Positions 1 to 7,254 of a DNA stretch of 34,443 nt are shown in pieces. Both the position numbers and the translations under genes were made by a program. The DNA is from Chloroflexota bacterium (GTDB lineage Bacteria > Chloroflexota > Dehalococcoidia > E44-bin15). Position 1 is the stretch's first letter; each line of letters opens with the position of its first letter. The DNA is taken from assembly GCA_030626475.1 (NCBI GenBank), contig DAOUOW010000008.1:1-34443 (forward strand), given 5' to 3'. Below the pieces are notes generated by a model. It was given only the letters and a program-made list of their open reading frames with translations, did no database searches and had not been told where the DNA came from.

Positions 1-361
1 AATGGAGGAGTGGAAGGCCAGCTCCGGAGGTCTTGCCGCCGATCTGCCGCTGGCTGTCTTGGTAGATGGCGGCAGTGCCAGCGGTAGCGAGGTGCTTGCC
101 GGGGCGCTTCAGGACCACGGGCGCGCCCCACTTATCGGCACCACTACCTATGGCAAGGGGAGCGTCCAGCTCATCCATGAGCTCAGCGATGGCTCCGCTC
201 TATATGTGACCTGGGCCCGCTGGCTCACTCCCAATGGTCACCTTATAGAAGGACATGGGCTGACCCCAGATTTTGAGGTGCCGATAACGGAGGAAGACAT
301 AGCCCAGGGCATCGATCCTCAGCTTGAGCGCGCCATCGATTACCTCGAGACCGGAGCATGA
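1..361 (+). CDS. C-terminal processing peptidase, S41 family (3' portion; truncated by window edge)
   Basis: Translation contains VLVDGGSASGSEVLAGALQDHGRAPLIGTTTYGKGSVQ, the S41 catalytic Ser/Lys region. The reading frame is open to the 5' edge of the window. Confidence 0.9.
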   Translation, partial: MEEWKASSGGLAADLPLAVLVDGGSASGSEVLAGALQDHGRAPLIGTTTYGKGSVQLIHELSDGSALYVTWARWLTPNGHLIEGHGLTPDFEVPITEEDIAQGIDPQLERAIDYLETGA

Positions 362-391
362 ACCTGCACCTCGATTGTGATAGAATAAGTT

Positions 392-850
392 ATGGCTGTA
401 AAGATAATTAGCCTCAACCGCAAAGCCTACCATGACTATGATGTCCATGAGAGTGTTGAGGCGGGCATCGTTCTTACTGGCACCGAGATTAAGTCCATTC
501 GTGGCGGCAAGGCAAATCTTCGCGATGCCTATGCCCATCCCCAGGGGGGAGAGCTGTGGCTTTTCAATGCTCATATCGCTCGCTACGAGGAGGGCAGTCG
601 CTATAATCACGAACCAACTCGCCCGAGGAAGCTCTTGCTTCATCGAAGGCAGATCGATGAGCTTGCGGGGCAGGTGATGCAGAAGGGCTTTACCCTGGTG
701 CCGTTAAAGTTGTACCTTAAAAATGGAATCGCCAAGGTGGAACTAGGCTTGGCCAAGGGAAGAAAGCTTCATGATAAACGTGAATCCATAGCGCGTCGCG
801 AGGCGGAGCGGGAGATGGAACGCGCCATGAAGCTGGCGAAAAGGGGCTGA
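392..850 (+). CDS. smpB: SsrA-binding protein SmpB
   Basis: 152 aa with SmpB hallmarks: NRKAYHDYDVHESVEAGIVLTGTEIKSIRGGKANLRDAYA, RKLLLHRRQI, LAKGRKLHDKRESIARREAEREMERA. Directly upstream of tmRNA. Confidence 0.97.
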   Translation: MAVKIISLNRKAYHDYDVHESVEAGIVLTGTEIKSIRGGKANLRDAYAHPQGGELWLFNAHIARYEEGSRYNHEPTRPRKLLLHRRQIDELAGQVMQKGFTLVPLKLYLKNGIAKVELGLAKGRKLHDKRESIARREAEREMERAMKLAKRG

Positions 851-921
851 AAAGGGAGAGTGCTCGATATTTGGTATCCTCGATGACACCGAGTAAATTC
901 CCTTCGTAAACAGCGAAAAAT

Positions 922-1263
922 GGGGACGAGTGGTTTCGACAGGGGAAGAATGCCCCGGAATTGCAGGCCGAGGTGCCACTGATCTCGTAAAACAAGTGGC
1001 GAAAAATAAACGACAACCACGTCTACGCTAGCTAAGCTGGACACATCCCCCCCGCCTCCCTCGATGGGTGGGGGTGGATGACGAGCAGTCGGGGTGCGGC
1101 AATCCTGAGGTCGATAAGGGTTGCCAAAGAAACTATCGACTGGCTCAGCCGTACTCCGTCGGCAGAGGACGGTTGGGTGAGAGCAAAGAGCTGACTAAGC
1201 CTGTAGCATATTCTGGGCTAGCCTCCTCTGGACGGGGAGTTCGACTCTCCCCCGTCTCCACCA
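922..1263 (+). ncRNA. ssrA: transfer-messenger RNA (tmRNA, SsrA)
   Basis: 5' GGGGACGAGTGGTTTCGACAGGGG (acceptor 5' strand plus conserved TTCGAC region). 3' T-arm/acceptor GGGGAGTTCGACTCTCCCCCGTCTCCACCA. GGGGACG pairs with CGTCTCC; encoded CCA. Adjacent to smpB. Confidence 0.95.
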
Positions 1264-1275
1264 GAAAACTTAGAG

Positions 1276-1305
1276 GCGCTAGCTTTACATAGCTAGCGCT
1301 TTTTC
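1276..1305 (+). terminator. Rho-independent terminator downstream of ssrA
   Basis: Perfect hairpin GCGCTAGCT-TTACAT-AGCTAGCGC followed by TTTTT. Confidence 0.85.
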
Positions 1306-1371
1306 TGTTTGGATGAGGTTTTGGTGCTGATGTAGATCGACTTCAAAGCGGTCTCTCGTTCCGTTTGGGGC

Positions 1372-1457
1372 ACATAACAGCGACTGTACGGAAAGCTCGT
1401 TGCACTTCGCTTTCCCAAATTGGCTTCGCCAACTTCGTATAGTCACATATGTTATAT
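1372..1457 (-). other. attC-like folded inverted-repeat element (predicted three-way junction)
   Basis: Outer stem GACTGTACG (1382-1390)/CGTATAGTC (1436-1444) with one G-T wobble; inner hairpins GGAAAGC/GCTTTCC (1390-1396/1409-1415) and TTGGC-TTC-GCCAA (1420-1432); outermost arms ACATAAC/GTTATAT. Lies about 50 bp past the stop codon of the minus-strand ORF 1507-2934. Confidence 0.45.
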
Positions 1458-1506
1458 TCAATAAACCTGGAGTCCTATAGAATTAGAAGGGGCAGTTTTC
1501 CGTCTA

Positions 1507-2934
1507 TCACAGAACTATTCTTTTAGGCCAGGGCTCTTGCTTCGAGGTTCCCCACAACTTGCTAATGTAATCTATTGAAAATAGATCCTCCAAGGCATGT
1601 AGCCAATATGCTCCCCTATCTGTAAGAACTATTCGATCTCCATCATCTTTTAAGAATCCAAGGAAAGACATTGGTTTTATGTATTTCCCGTAGACCTCAT
1701 CAAACTCTTTTCCAAATCTTTTCTTGAAATCACTTCTCTTAAACTGTGTCTCATAGATTCTCCAATAAAACCAGCCTGCCATTTGCATATTTTCTGAGAG
1801 CTCAAGGGATAGAGCGATTGGCATCCTTCCATTTTCAAGAGCCTTGATATATTCGGCAACATTGAAGGTGTTGAGGTAGAAAATGTCCTTCAGATAAGAG
1901 GCTCCGCTTGCACCAAGACCAACGTAAAGAGGCACTGTCACAGAACAATACTTTGGAACTCCCTGTCTAGTGAATGCCCAGACAGATGTTCTTTCAAAGC
2001 CAGCACTATAAAATATATCCTCTAGAATGCCAAGCATCTTTCTTCTCTTAAATATACTGGAGATTTTGTAGTTGTTTACATCACCAGCCCCTCCCATTTT
2101 GGTGTATGGAAATCTAAAAAGAGGGTAAGCTGCAACTTGGTCTACACCCATTTCAACCAAGGCTTGGCCTGCTTGCTCTACTTCGCTATAAGTCTGGTTT
2201 GGTAATGCAAAAATGAAGTCCACATTAACGCATTCGAAGTTCTTACTAACAGCCCGTTCGACTGCTGCCTTTACTTCTTCTGTAGTATATGGCCTGTTTA
2301 AGGTCTTTAGATGCCTGTCTTGCAGAGCCTCCAATCCCATGCTCAGATGCTTTACGCCCATGGAGGTAATGGTATTGAGATTGTCTAATGTCAAATGATT
2401 GGGATGGCTTTCCATGTGGATACCACACTGCATATTAAAGGTCTTGAAGATATACTCCAAACTCTCCTCAATGCCACTAGAAAGCATTGTTGTAGGAGTT
2501 CCACCACCAATATAAAAGGAAGTAACAGGCCTATCACCAACCACCTCAGAATAGAAGTCAATCTCTCTTTTAACAGCGTTTGTGTATCTCTTTGCTACAT
2601 CAGGATTATAAATCTCTTTGTTATAAGGGCAGTAAGGACATATTTGCTCACAAAAAGGGATGTGAAGATAAAGCCCGAATTCATCAATGTCTTGGAATTT
2701 TCTCCCCAGATCCTCAAGTGAAGGAATTTTATCTTCAAGTGCAAGATCTTTCTCTTTAGTTAATAATCTCCTAAGCTTTGTTCTTAAAAAATCTTCAATC
2801 ATACCAAATACACCCTGAACTCTCTTGAGATTGGATATTAAACCGGGATTTCCCATTTCAACTAATGTGGCTATTCTAAGCAGCTGGTTGCCGGGTGTCA
2901 ATGCCTCTAACAAGCCCGAGAAACTGGTTCCCAT
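1507..2934 (-). CDS. Radical SAM protein, coproporphyrinogen III oxidase/HemW-like family
   Basis: CEQICPYCPYN (CxxxCxxC Fe-S/SAM motif), FYIGGGTPT, HMESHPNHLT, MGVKHLSMGLEALQDRHLKTLNR. Roughly 85-residue N-terminal extension before the radical SAM core; start codon uncertain. Confidence 0.85.
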   Translation of the reverse strand: MGTSFSGLLEALTPGNQLLRIATLVEMGNPGLISNLKRVQGVFGMIEDFLRTKLRRLLTKEKDLALEDKIPSLEDLGRKFQDIDEFGLYLHIPFCEQICPYCPYNKEIYNPDVAKRYTNAVKREIDFYSEVVGDRPVTSFYIGGGTPTTMLSSGIEESLEYIFKTFNMQCGIHMESHPNHLTLDNLNTITSMGVKHLSMGLEALQDRHLKTLNRPYTTEEVKAAVERAVSKNFECVNVDFIFALPNQTYSEVEQAGQALVEMGVDQVAAYPLFRFPYTKMGGAGDVNNYKISSIFKRRKMLGILEDIFYSAGFERTSVWAFTRQGVPKYCSVTVPLYVGLGASGASYLKDIFYLNTFNVAEYIKALENGRMPIALSLELSENMQMAGWFYWRIYETQFKRSDFKKRFGKEFDEVYGKYIKPMSFLGFLKDDGDRIVLTDRGAYWLHALEDLFSIDYISKLWGTSKQEPWPKRIVL

Positions 2935-2986
2935 ATCACACCCGGCTTGTCATTGGTTGGAATCCGCCCCCGCTACCAAGACGATT

Positions 2987-3010
2987 AAGGGAAGCATCTC
3001 TGCTTCCCTT
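2987..3010. other. Perfect 9-bp hairpin inside the ssrA-associated insert
   Basis: AAGGGAAGC-ATCTCT-GCTTCCCTT. Confidence 0.6.
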
Positions 3011-3169
3011 CGTATGTGTAGAGGGCATAATACTGCTACCAGTCAGGTGGCTAGCATAGGATAGCGACGGCCGACAGTGCTAAGAGCCCGGGCTTCTGAA
3101 GACTGCTTTCAAAACCTACGGCGAGGGCTCGCCTCTCGCACAAACTTCTGCGGATTATTTCGGTACGAT

Positions 3170-3197
3170 GGAGTTCGGCCCTCCCCCGTCTCCACCA
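3170..3197 (+). repeat. Partial duplication of the ssrA 3' end (att-like direct repeat)
   Basis: GGAGTTCGGCCCTCCCCCGTCTCCACCA vs GGAGTTCGACTCTCCCCCGTCTCCACCA at 1236-1263: 26/28 identical, last 17 bp exact. Confidence 0.85.
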
Positions 3198-3207
3198 AAG
3201 GAATAAT

Positions 3208-3240
3208 AGGGGTTCCACGAAATCAGTTGGGGCCCCTTTT
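3208..3240 (+). terminator. Terminator-like hairpin directly after the duplicated ssrA 3' end
   Basis: AGGGGTTCC-acgaaatcagtt-GGGGCCCCT, 9-bp stem with G-U pairs, followed by TTTT. Confidence 0.6.
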
Positions 3241-3344
3241 GAATATTGACTTGGTTTTGGCTGCGTGATAAAATACACAACGGAAGTCCTGAGCAACGCA
3301 TATCATTAAATTATTGCTGTAACATGAAAAGCGAGATTGGTTTG

Positions 3345-3388
3345 CCTCTACCCGGCACACGAAAGCATACCTCGGGGAGAGGTTTTTT
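3345..3388 (+). terminator. Terminator/attenuator-like hairpin upstream of the stress-protein/acs cluster
   Basis: CCTCTaCCC ... GGGgAGAGG followed by TTTTTT. Confidence 0.55.
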
Positions 3389-3390
3389 AT

Positions 3391-3404
3391 GTTAACATGT
3401 TAAC
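3391..3404. promoter_or_regulatory. Perfect 14-bp palindrome, candidate operator
   Basis: GTTAACATGTTAAC is self-complementary and lies immediately upstream of the AAGGAGG ribosome-binding site of the 3420 ORF. Confidence 0.45.
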
Positions 3405-3419
3405 CAAGAAGGAGGCTCT

Positions 3420-3932
3420 GTGGCGAAGACAGCGGTTAAGCTATTTAAAGACCCAATAAACGCAGAAAAAGCAGCAGCGGAGCTTGAGGCAAAGGGATTC
3501 AAGGCGGATGAGATTGGTATTCTGGTACATGACAAGAAGAAAGCAGCGAAATTCACCAGCTCCAAGACAGCGGAAATAACGCTGCCAGAGGCAGGTTCTG
3601 CCGTGGCACTGGGTGCTGCGGCCACCGCCCTAGCCAAAGCCAGTGCCAGCAGTGAAGAGGCTATGGCGACATTAACCGATCTGTTAGGCCTTCCTGAGGA
3701 AACGGTTAGATATTATGATTTTGGCCTCGCTGCGGGCGGTGTCCTCATCAGCGTTCATACTGATGAGGCACGTCTGTCCCAGGCTCAGGAGATTCTGAGA
3801 TCGGCCGATGTGTTGGTTGCTGCGGCCAAGGGTGAGATGTGGGGCTCAAGCCCCGGATTTGCCTCCGCCGGTCGAATGGCAGAGACGGACCCCATTGACG
3901 CTAAGATGACCGGCGATTTTCGAAGATACTAA
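3420..3932 (+). CDS. YflT/general stress protein 17M-like domain protein
   Basis: N-terminus VKLFKDPINAEKAAAELEAKGFKADEIGILVHDKKKAAKF resembles YflT-type domains; GTG start with AAGGAGG RBS. Confidence 0.6.
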   Translation: MAKTAVKLFKDPINAEKAAAELEAKGFKADEIGILVHDKKKAAKFTSSKTAEITLPEAGSAVALGAAATALAKASASSEEAMATLTDLLGLPEETVRYYDFGLAAGGVLISVHTDEARLSQAQEILRSADVLVAAAKGEMWGSSPGFASAGRMAETDPIDAKMTGDFRRY

Positions 3933-3962
3933 TCCGTTTTTATTAGTTAGGAGGAATATAGG

Positions 3963-6200
3963 ATGTCTCGCTTTATTGCTACATCGGCAATCAGGGGTGC
4001 TCAGGGTGTTGTTAAGCAAGCGGAAGATATGCTTAAGGATGCTCTGGAGAAGCTGGGGCCTGATGTGCCCATCGCTCTTGTCGATAAAGAGGGGGTGGGC
4101 ACAACCTATTATCTCCCCGTAATCTATGGCTATTCAGGGCATAAGGTGGAGAAGCTGGGCGACATGACAACGCCCCTGGAGCATGCAAAGAGCCTGCTGC
4201 CCCCGGTCCCCAGCGAGAACCTTTGGCTCCCCTACCTTGGTGAGACCATGGACGCTGGCGTGGCCACCCTATTCGCCGAGGAGATCATCGAGGGAATTCG
4301 CTTTGCCAAGGGGGAGCAACCAGAGGTGCGCAATGGGTATAAGTTCAACGGCCCCATAAGCGACGTCCAGACGCGCTCCTGGGGAATTCAGATGGTTGAT
4401 GGCAGCATGCCTGGTTTTGCCGCTGTCATCGGTGCAGCAAAGAGTAATGAGGTAGCGGTCAAGATAGTGCGTGAGCTTCAGTCCAAGGGGCAGCTTGTCT
4501 TTCTATCCAGCACATCCAACGGTCGTTCCATCGTGGATCAGCTACTGGAGGAGGGCGTAGAGTTAGGCTACCAAACCTTCACTGTTCCCTTTGGCACGGA
4601 TACTATCTCTGTGGTCTATGCTGCTGGCTATGCCACCCGCGCTGCCTTTAGCTTTGGCAATATCGCGCCCGGCAACTGGCGTGAAATACTACTCTATAAC
4701 AAGTTTCGCTGTTTCGCCTTCGCCCTGTGCCTCGGGCCCATGGATGACCTTAAGTGGGCCACCGGTGCCGGGGCCATCACCTATGGCTTCCCCGCCATCT
4801 GCGATACCGTGGTGCCCCATATCCTGCCTACGGGTATCACTAAATATGAGCATGTGGTCAGCATGCCCTTCGATGACATCCCAGGAAGGGATGATATGGA
4901 GCGGGCGGAGAGGCTGGTGCAGCGCTGCATCGAGGTGAGAGGGATCAAGATCAAGATCCCTAAGGTTGACATTCCCGTTGCCTTTGGCCCCGCCTTTGAG
5001 GGCGAGGTGGTTCGCCGTGAGAACCTCCGTGCTGAGGCTGGGGGCAAGGGCGGCACTTGCTTTGAATGGCTGACGATGAAGGATATGGATGAGGTTGAGG
5101 ATGGCAAGATCACCGTTGTCGGGCCAGAGTTCGACAGCTTTGAGGAGGGGGCAAAAGTCCCCCTGGGCATCGTGGTGGATGTAACAGGTCGCAAGATGCA
5201 GAAGGACTTCGAGCCTGTTCTGGAGCGCCAGATCCACCACTTCATGAACGGCGCTGAGGGCGTCCAGCATATAGCGCAGAGGGACATTGCCTGGCTCCGC
5301 TTCAGTAAATCGGCAGTGGATAAGGGCTTCAGCCTGAGACACCTTGGCGTCATCCTGCATACTAACTTTCACAACGATTTCGGTGCCATCGTGGACAAGG
5401 TGCAGATTACCCTCTACACCGAGCTCGATAAGGTTGAAGAACTGAGGAAGCAGGCTCGCGTCGTCTATCGTGAAAGGGACGCCCGAATAGCAGGTATGAC
5501 CGATGAAGCGGTGGACACCTACTATAGCTGCACCCTTTGCCAGTCCTTCGCCCCCAATCACGTGTGCGTGATAAATCCCGAGCGCACCGGACTTTGTGGC
5601 GCCTATAGCTGGCTTGACTGCCGTGCCGCCTTCGAGATCAGCCCCACCGGTCCCAACCAGCCCGTTCCTAAGGGAAAATGTATCGACCCGGTGCTGGGAG
5701 AATGGGAAGGGGTAAACAGTTTCGTCTATGAGCATTCCAACAGGAATATAGAGCGTTTCACCATCTACTCCCTCATGGATTCCCCGATGACCACCTGCGG
5801 TTGCTGTGAGTGTGTGATGGCGATCATCCCTGAGGCCAATGGGGTGATGATCGTGAACCGAGATGACTACAGCATGACCCCCTGTGGCATGACCTTCACC
5901 ACCCTGATGGGCACTGTAGGTGGTGGTCTGCAGACGCCGGGGATGATGGGGCACGCCAAGCTCTTTATCACCAGCAAGAAGTTTATCCCCGTGGAGGGGG
6001 GTATCAAGCGGGTGGTCTGGCTTTCGAAGAATGTCAAGGAAGAGTTCGCCGAAGAGCTCAAGGAGGTCTGTGAGCGCGAGGGTGTTCCTGACCTCATGGA
6101 TAAGATCGCTGATGGCACTGTAGCAACCACTGTTGAGGAGTTGCTCCCCTTCTTGGAAGAAAAGGGGCATCCGGCTCTCACTATGGAGCCCATAATCTAG
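3963..6200 (+). CDS. acsB: Acetyl-CoA synthase (CODH/ACS complex, ACS subunit)
   Basis: 745 aa. A-cluster region CTLCQSFAPNHVCVINPERTGLCGAYSWLDC, TTCGCCECVMAIIPEANGVMIVNRD, GMTFTTLMGTVGGGLQTPGMMGHAK. RBS AGGAGG upstream. Confidence 0.96.
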   Translation: MSRFIATSAIRGAQGVVKQAEDMLKDALEKLGPDVPIALVDKEGVGTTYYLPVIYGYSGHKVEKLGDMTTPLEHAKSLLPPVPSENLWLPYLGETMDAGVATLFAEEIIEGIRFAKGEQPEVRNGYKFNGPISDVQTRSWGIQMVDGSMPGFAAVIGAAKSNEVAVKIVRELQSKGQLVFLSSTSNGRSIVDQLLEEGVELGYQTFTVPFGTDTISVVYAAGYATRAAFSFGNIAPGNWREILLYNKFRCFAFALCLGPMDDLKWATGAGAITYGFPAICDTVVPHILPTGITKYEHVVSMPFDDIPGRDDMERAERLVQRCIEVRGIKIKIPKVDIPVAFGPAFEGEVVRRENLRAEAGGKGGTCFEWLTMKDMDEVEDGKITVVGPEFDSFEEGAKVPLGIVVDVTGRKMQKDFEPVLERQIHHFMNGAEGVQHIAQRDIAWLRFSKSAVDKGFSLRHLGVILHTNFHNDFGAIVDKVQITLYTELDKVEELRKQARVVYRERDARIAGMTDEAVDTYYSCTLCQSFAPNHVCVINPERTGLCGAYSWLDCRAAFEISPTGPNQPVPKGKCIDPVLGEWEGVNSFVYEHSNRNIERFTIYSLMDSPMTTCGCCECVMAIIPEANGVMIVNRDDYSMTPCGMTFTTLMGTVGGGLQTPGMMGHAKLFITSKKFIPVEGGIKRVVWLSKNVKEEFAEELKEVCEREGVPDLMDKIADGTVATTVEELLPFLEEKGHPALTMEPII

Positions 6201-6223
6201 TGCCAAAACTTGGAGGAAACACC

Positions 6224-6256
6224 TAAACAAGGGTCGACTTCCTCGACCCTTGTTTA
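6224..6256 (+). promoter_or_regulatory. Perfect 14-bp intercistronic hairpin between acsB and acsD
   Basis: TAAACAAGGGTCGA-CTTCC-TCGACCCTTGTTTA; no T-run follows. Confidence 0.8.
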
Positions 6257-6286
6257 ACGAGAGGTTCAAGGAAAGGAGAGACTGTC

Positions 6287-7240
6287 ATGGCAGCAGTTGA
6301 AGTACCTATTGAGAAGTGGACGGGAAAGGTGCACGAGGTGACACTGGGGGGCAACGGCAGGAAAAGCGTGGTCGTCGGCGGTGAGTCCACCCTCCCCTTC
6401 CTCCACTTTGAGGGCTCGTTGCCCCGCAGACCGGTAATTGCCATAGAGGTTCGGGACAGTGAGCCCAAGGATTGGTCGCCCCATCTGGTTGATGCCTGGG
6501 GCGATGTCCTCGCTGACCCCGCAGCCTGGGCTAAGAAGGCAATGGAGTACGGTGCTGATATCATCGCCCTCTCCCTGAGGAGCGCCCACCCTGAAGAGGG
6601 CAATACCGGTGCTGATGAGGCGAGGAAAAACGTGGATAAGGTTCTCTCCGCAGTGGATATCCCCCTCATCATATACGGGCCCGGGGTGGCGGAAAAGGAT
6701 AACGAGGTGCTGGTGGCAGCCTCTGATGTTGCCAAGGGGCAAAGGGTAGCCCTGGGCAATTGTGAGGAGAAAAACCATCGCACCATCGCCGCCACTTGCA
6801 TCGCTGATGGGCATGTCGCCATTGGCAAGACCCCCATCGAAATCAACCTTGCCAAGCAGCTCAACATCCTTCTTTGCGATGTCGGGCTTTCCCGAGATTC
6901 CATCCTCATGGACCCTACCACCGGGGCCTTAGGCTACGGTCTGGAATACACCTACTCAGTGATGGAGCGGCTCCGCCTGGCGGCGCTGGGGGGAGACGCC
7001 ATGACCGCTATGCCCATGATTTGCACCGCAGGCGAGGAGTCCTGGCGGCAGAAGGAGGCGAAGTTCGCTGAGGGGATGCCCGAGGCCTGGGGTGACCATC
7101 TGGAACGGGCACTGACCTGGGAGGAGATAACCGCCTTCTCACTGTTTGCCGCTGGTGCCGACATCATGGTGGTCAGGCACCCGGGGACGGTGGAGAGAAT
7201 GAAGGCAGTGATTGACAGGCTTATGAGCGAGAGCGCTTGA
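6287..7240 (+). CDS. acsD: Corrinoid/iron-sulfur protein small subunit (CODH/ACS delta)
   Basis: 317 aa CdhD/AcsD-type sequence (EKWTGKVHEVTLGG, VAIGKTPIEINLAKQLNILL, DPTTGALGYGLEYTYSVMERLRLAAL) in acs cluster context. Confidence 0.93.
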   Translation: MAAVEVPIEKWTGKVHEVTLGGNGRKSVVVGGESTLPFLHFEGSLPRRPVIAIEVRDSEPKDWSPHLVDAWGDVLADPAAWAKKAMEYGADIIALSLRSAHPEEGNTGADEARKNVDKVLSAVDIPLIIYGPGVAEKDNEVLVAASDVAKGQRVALGNCEEKNHRTIAATCIADGHVAIGKTPIEINLAKQLNILLCDVGLSRDSILMDPTTGALGYGLEYTYSVMERLRLAALGGDAMTAMPMICTAGEESWRQKEAKFAEGMPEAWGDHLERALTWEEITAFSLFAAGADIMVVRHPGTVERMKAVIDRLMSESA

Positions 7241-7254
7241 GAGGAGGCGACCAA

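Noticed and set aside
1068-1292. 74-aa ORF within the tmRNA
   Set aside because: Lies inside the ssrA RNA gene; not the tag frame and not a plausible protein.
2985-3197. Possible second complete tmRNA ending at 3197
   Set aside because: Only the 3' T-arm/acceptor portion matches; no 5' GGGGACG partner or TTCGAC 5' domain was found upstream.
4689-6269. 526-aa minus-strand ORF antisense to acsB
   Set aside because: Fully overlaps the strongly supported acsB gene. Its sequence looks like a codon-bias shadow ORF with no recognisable domain.
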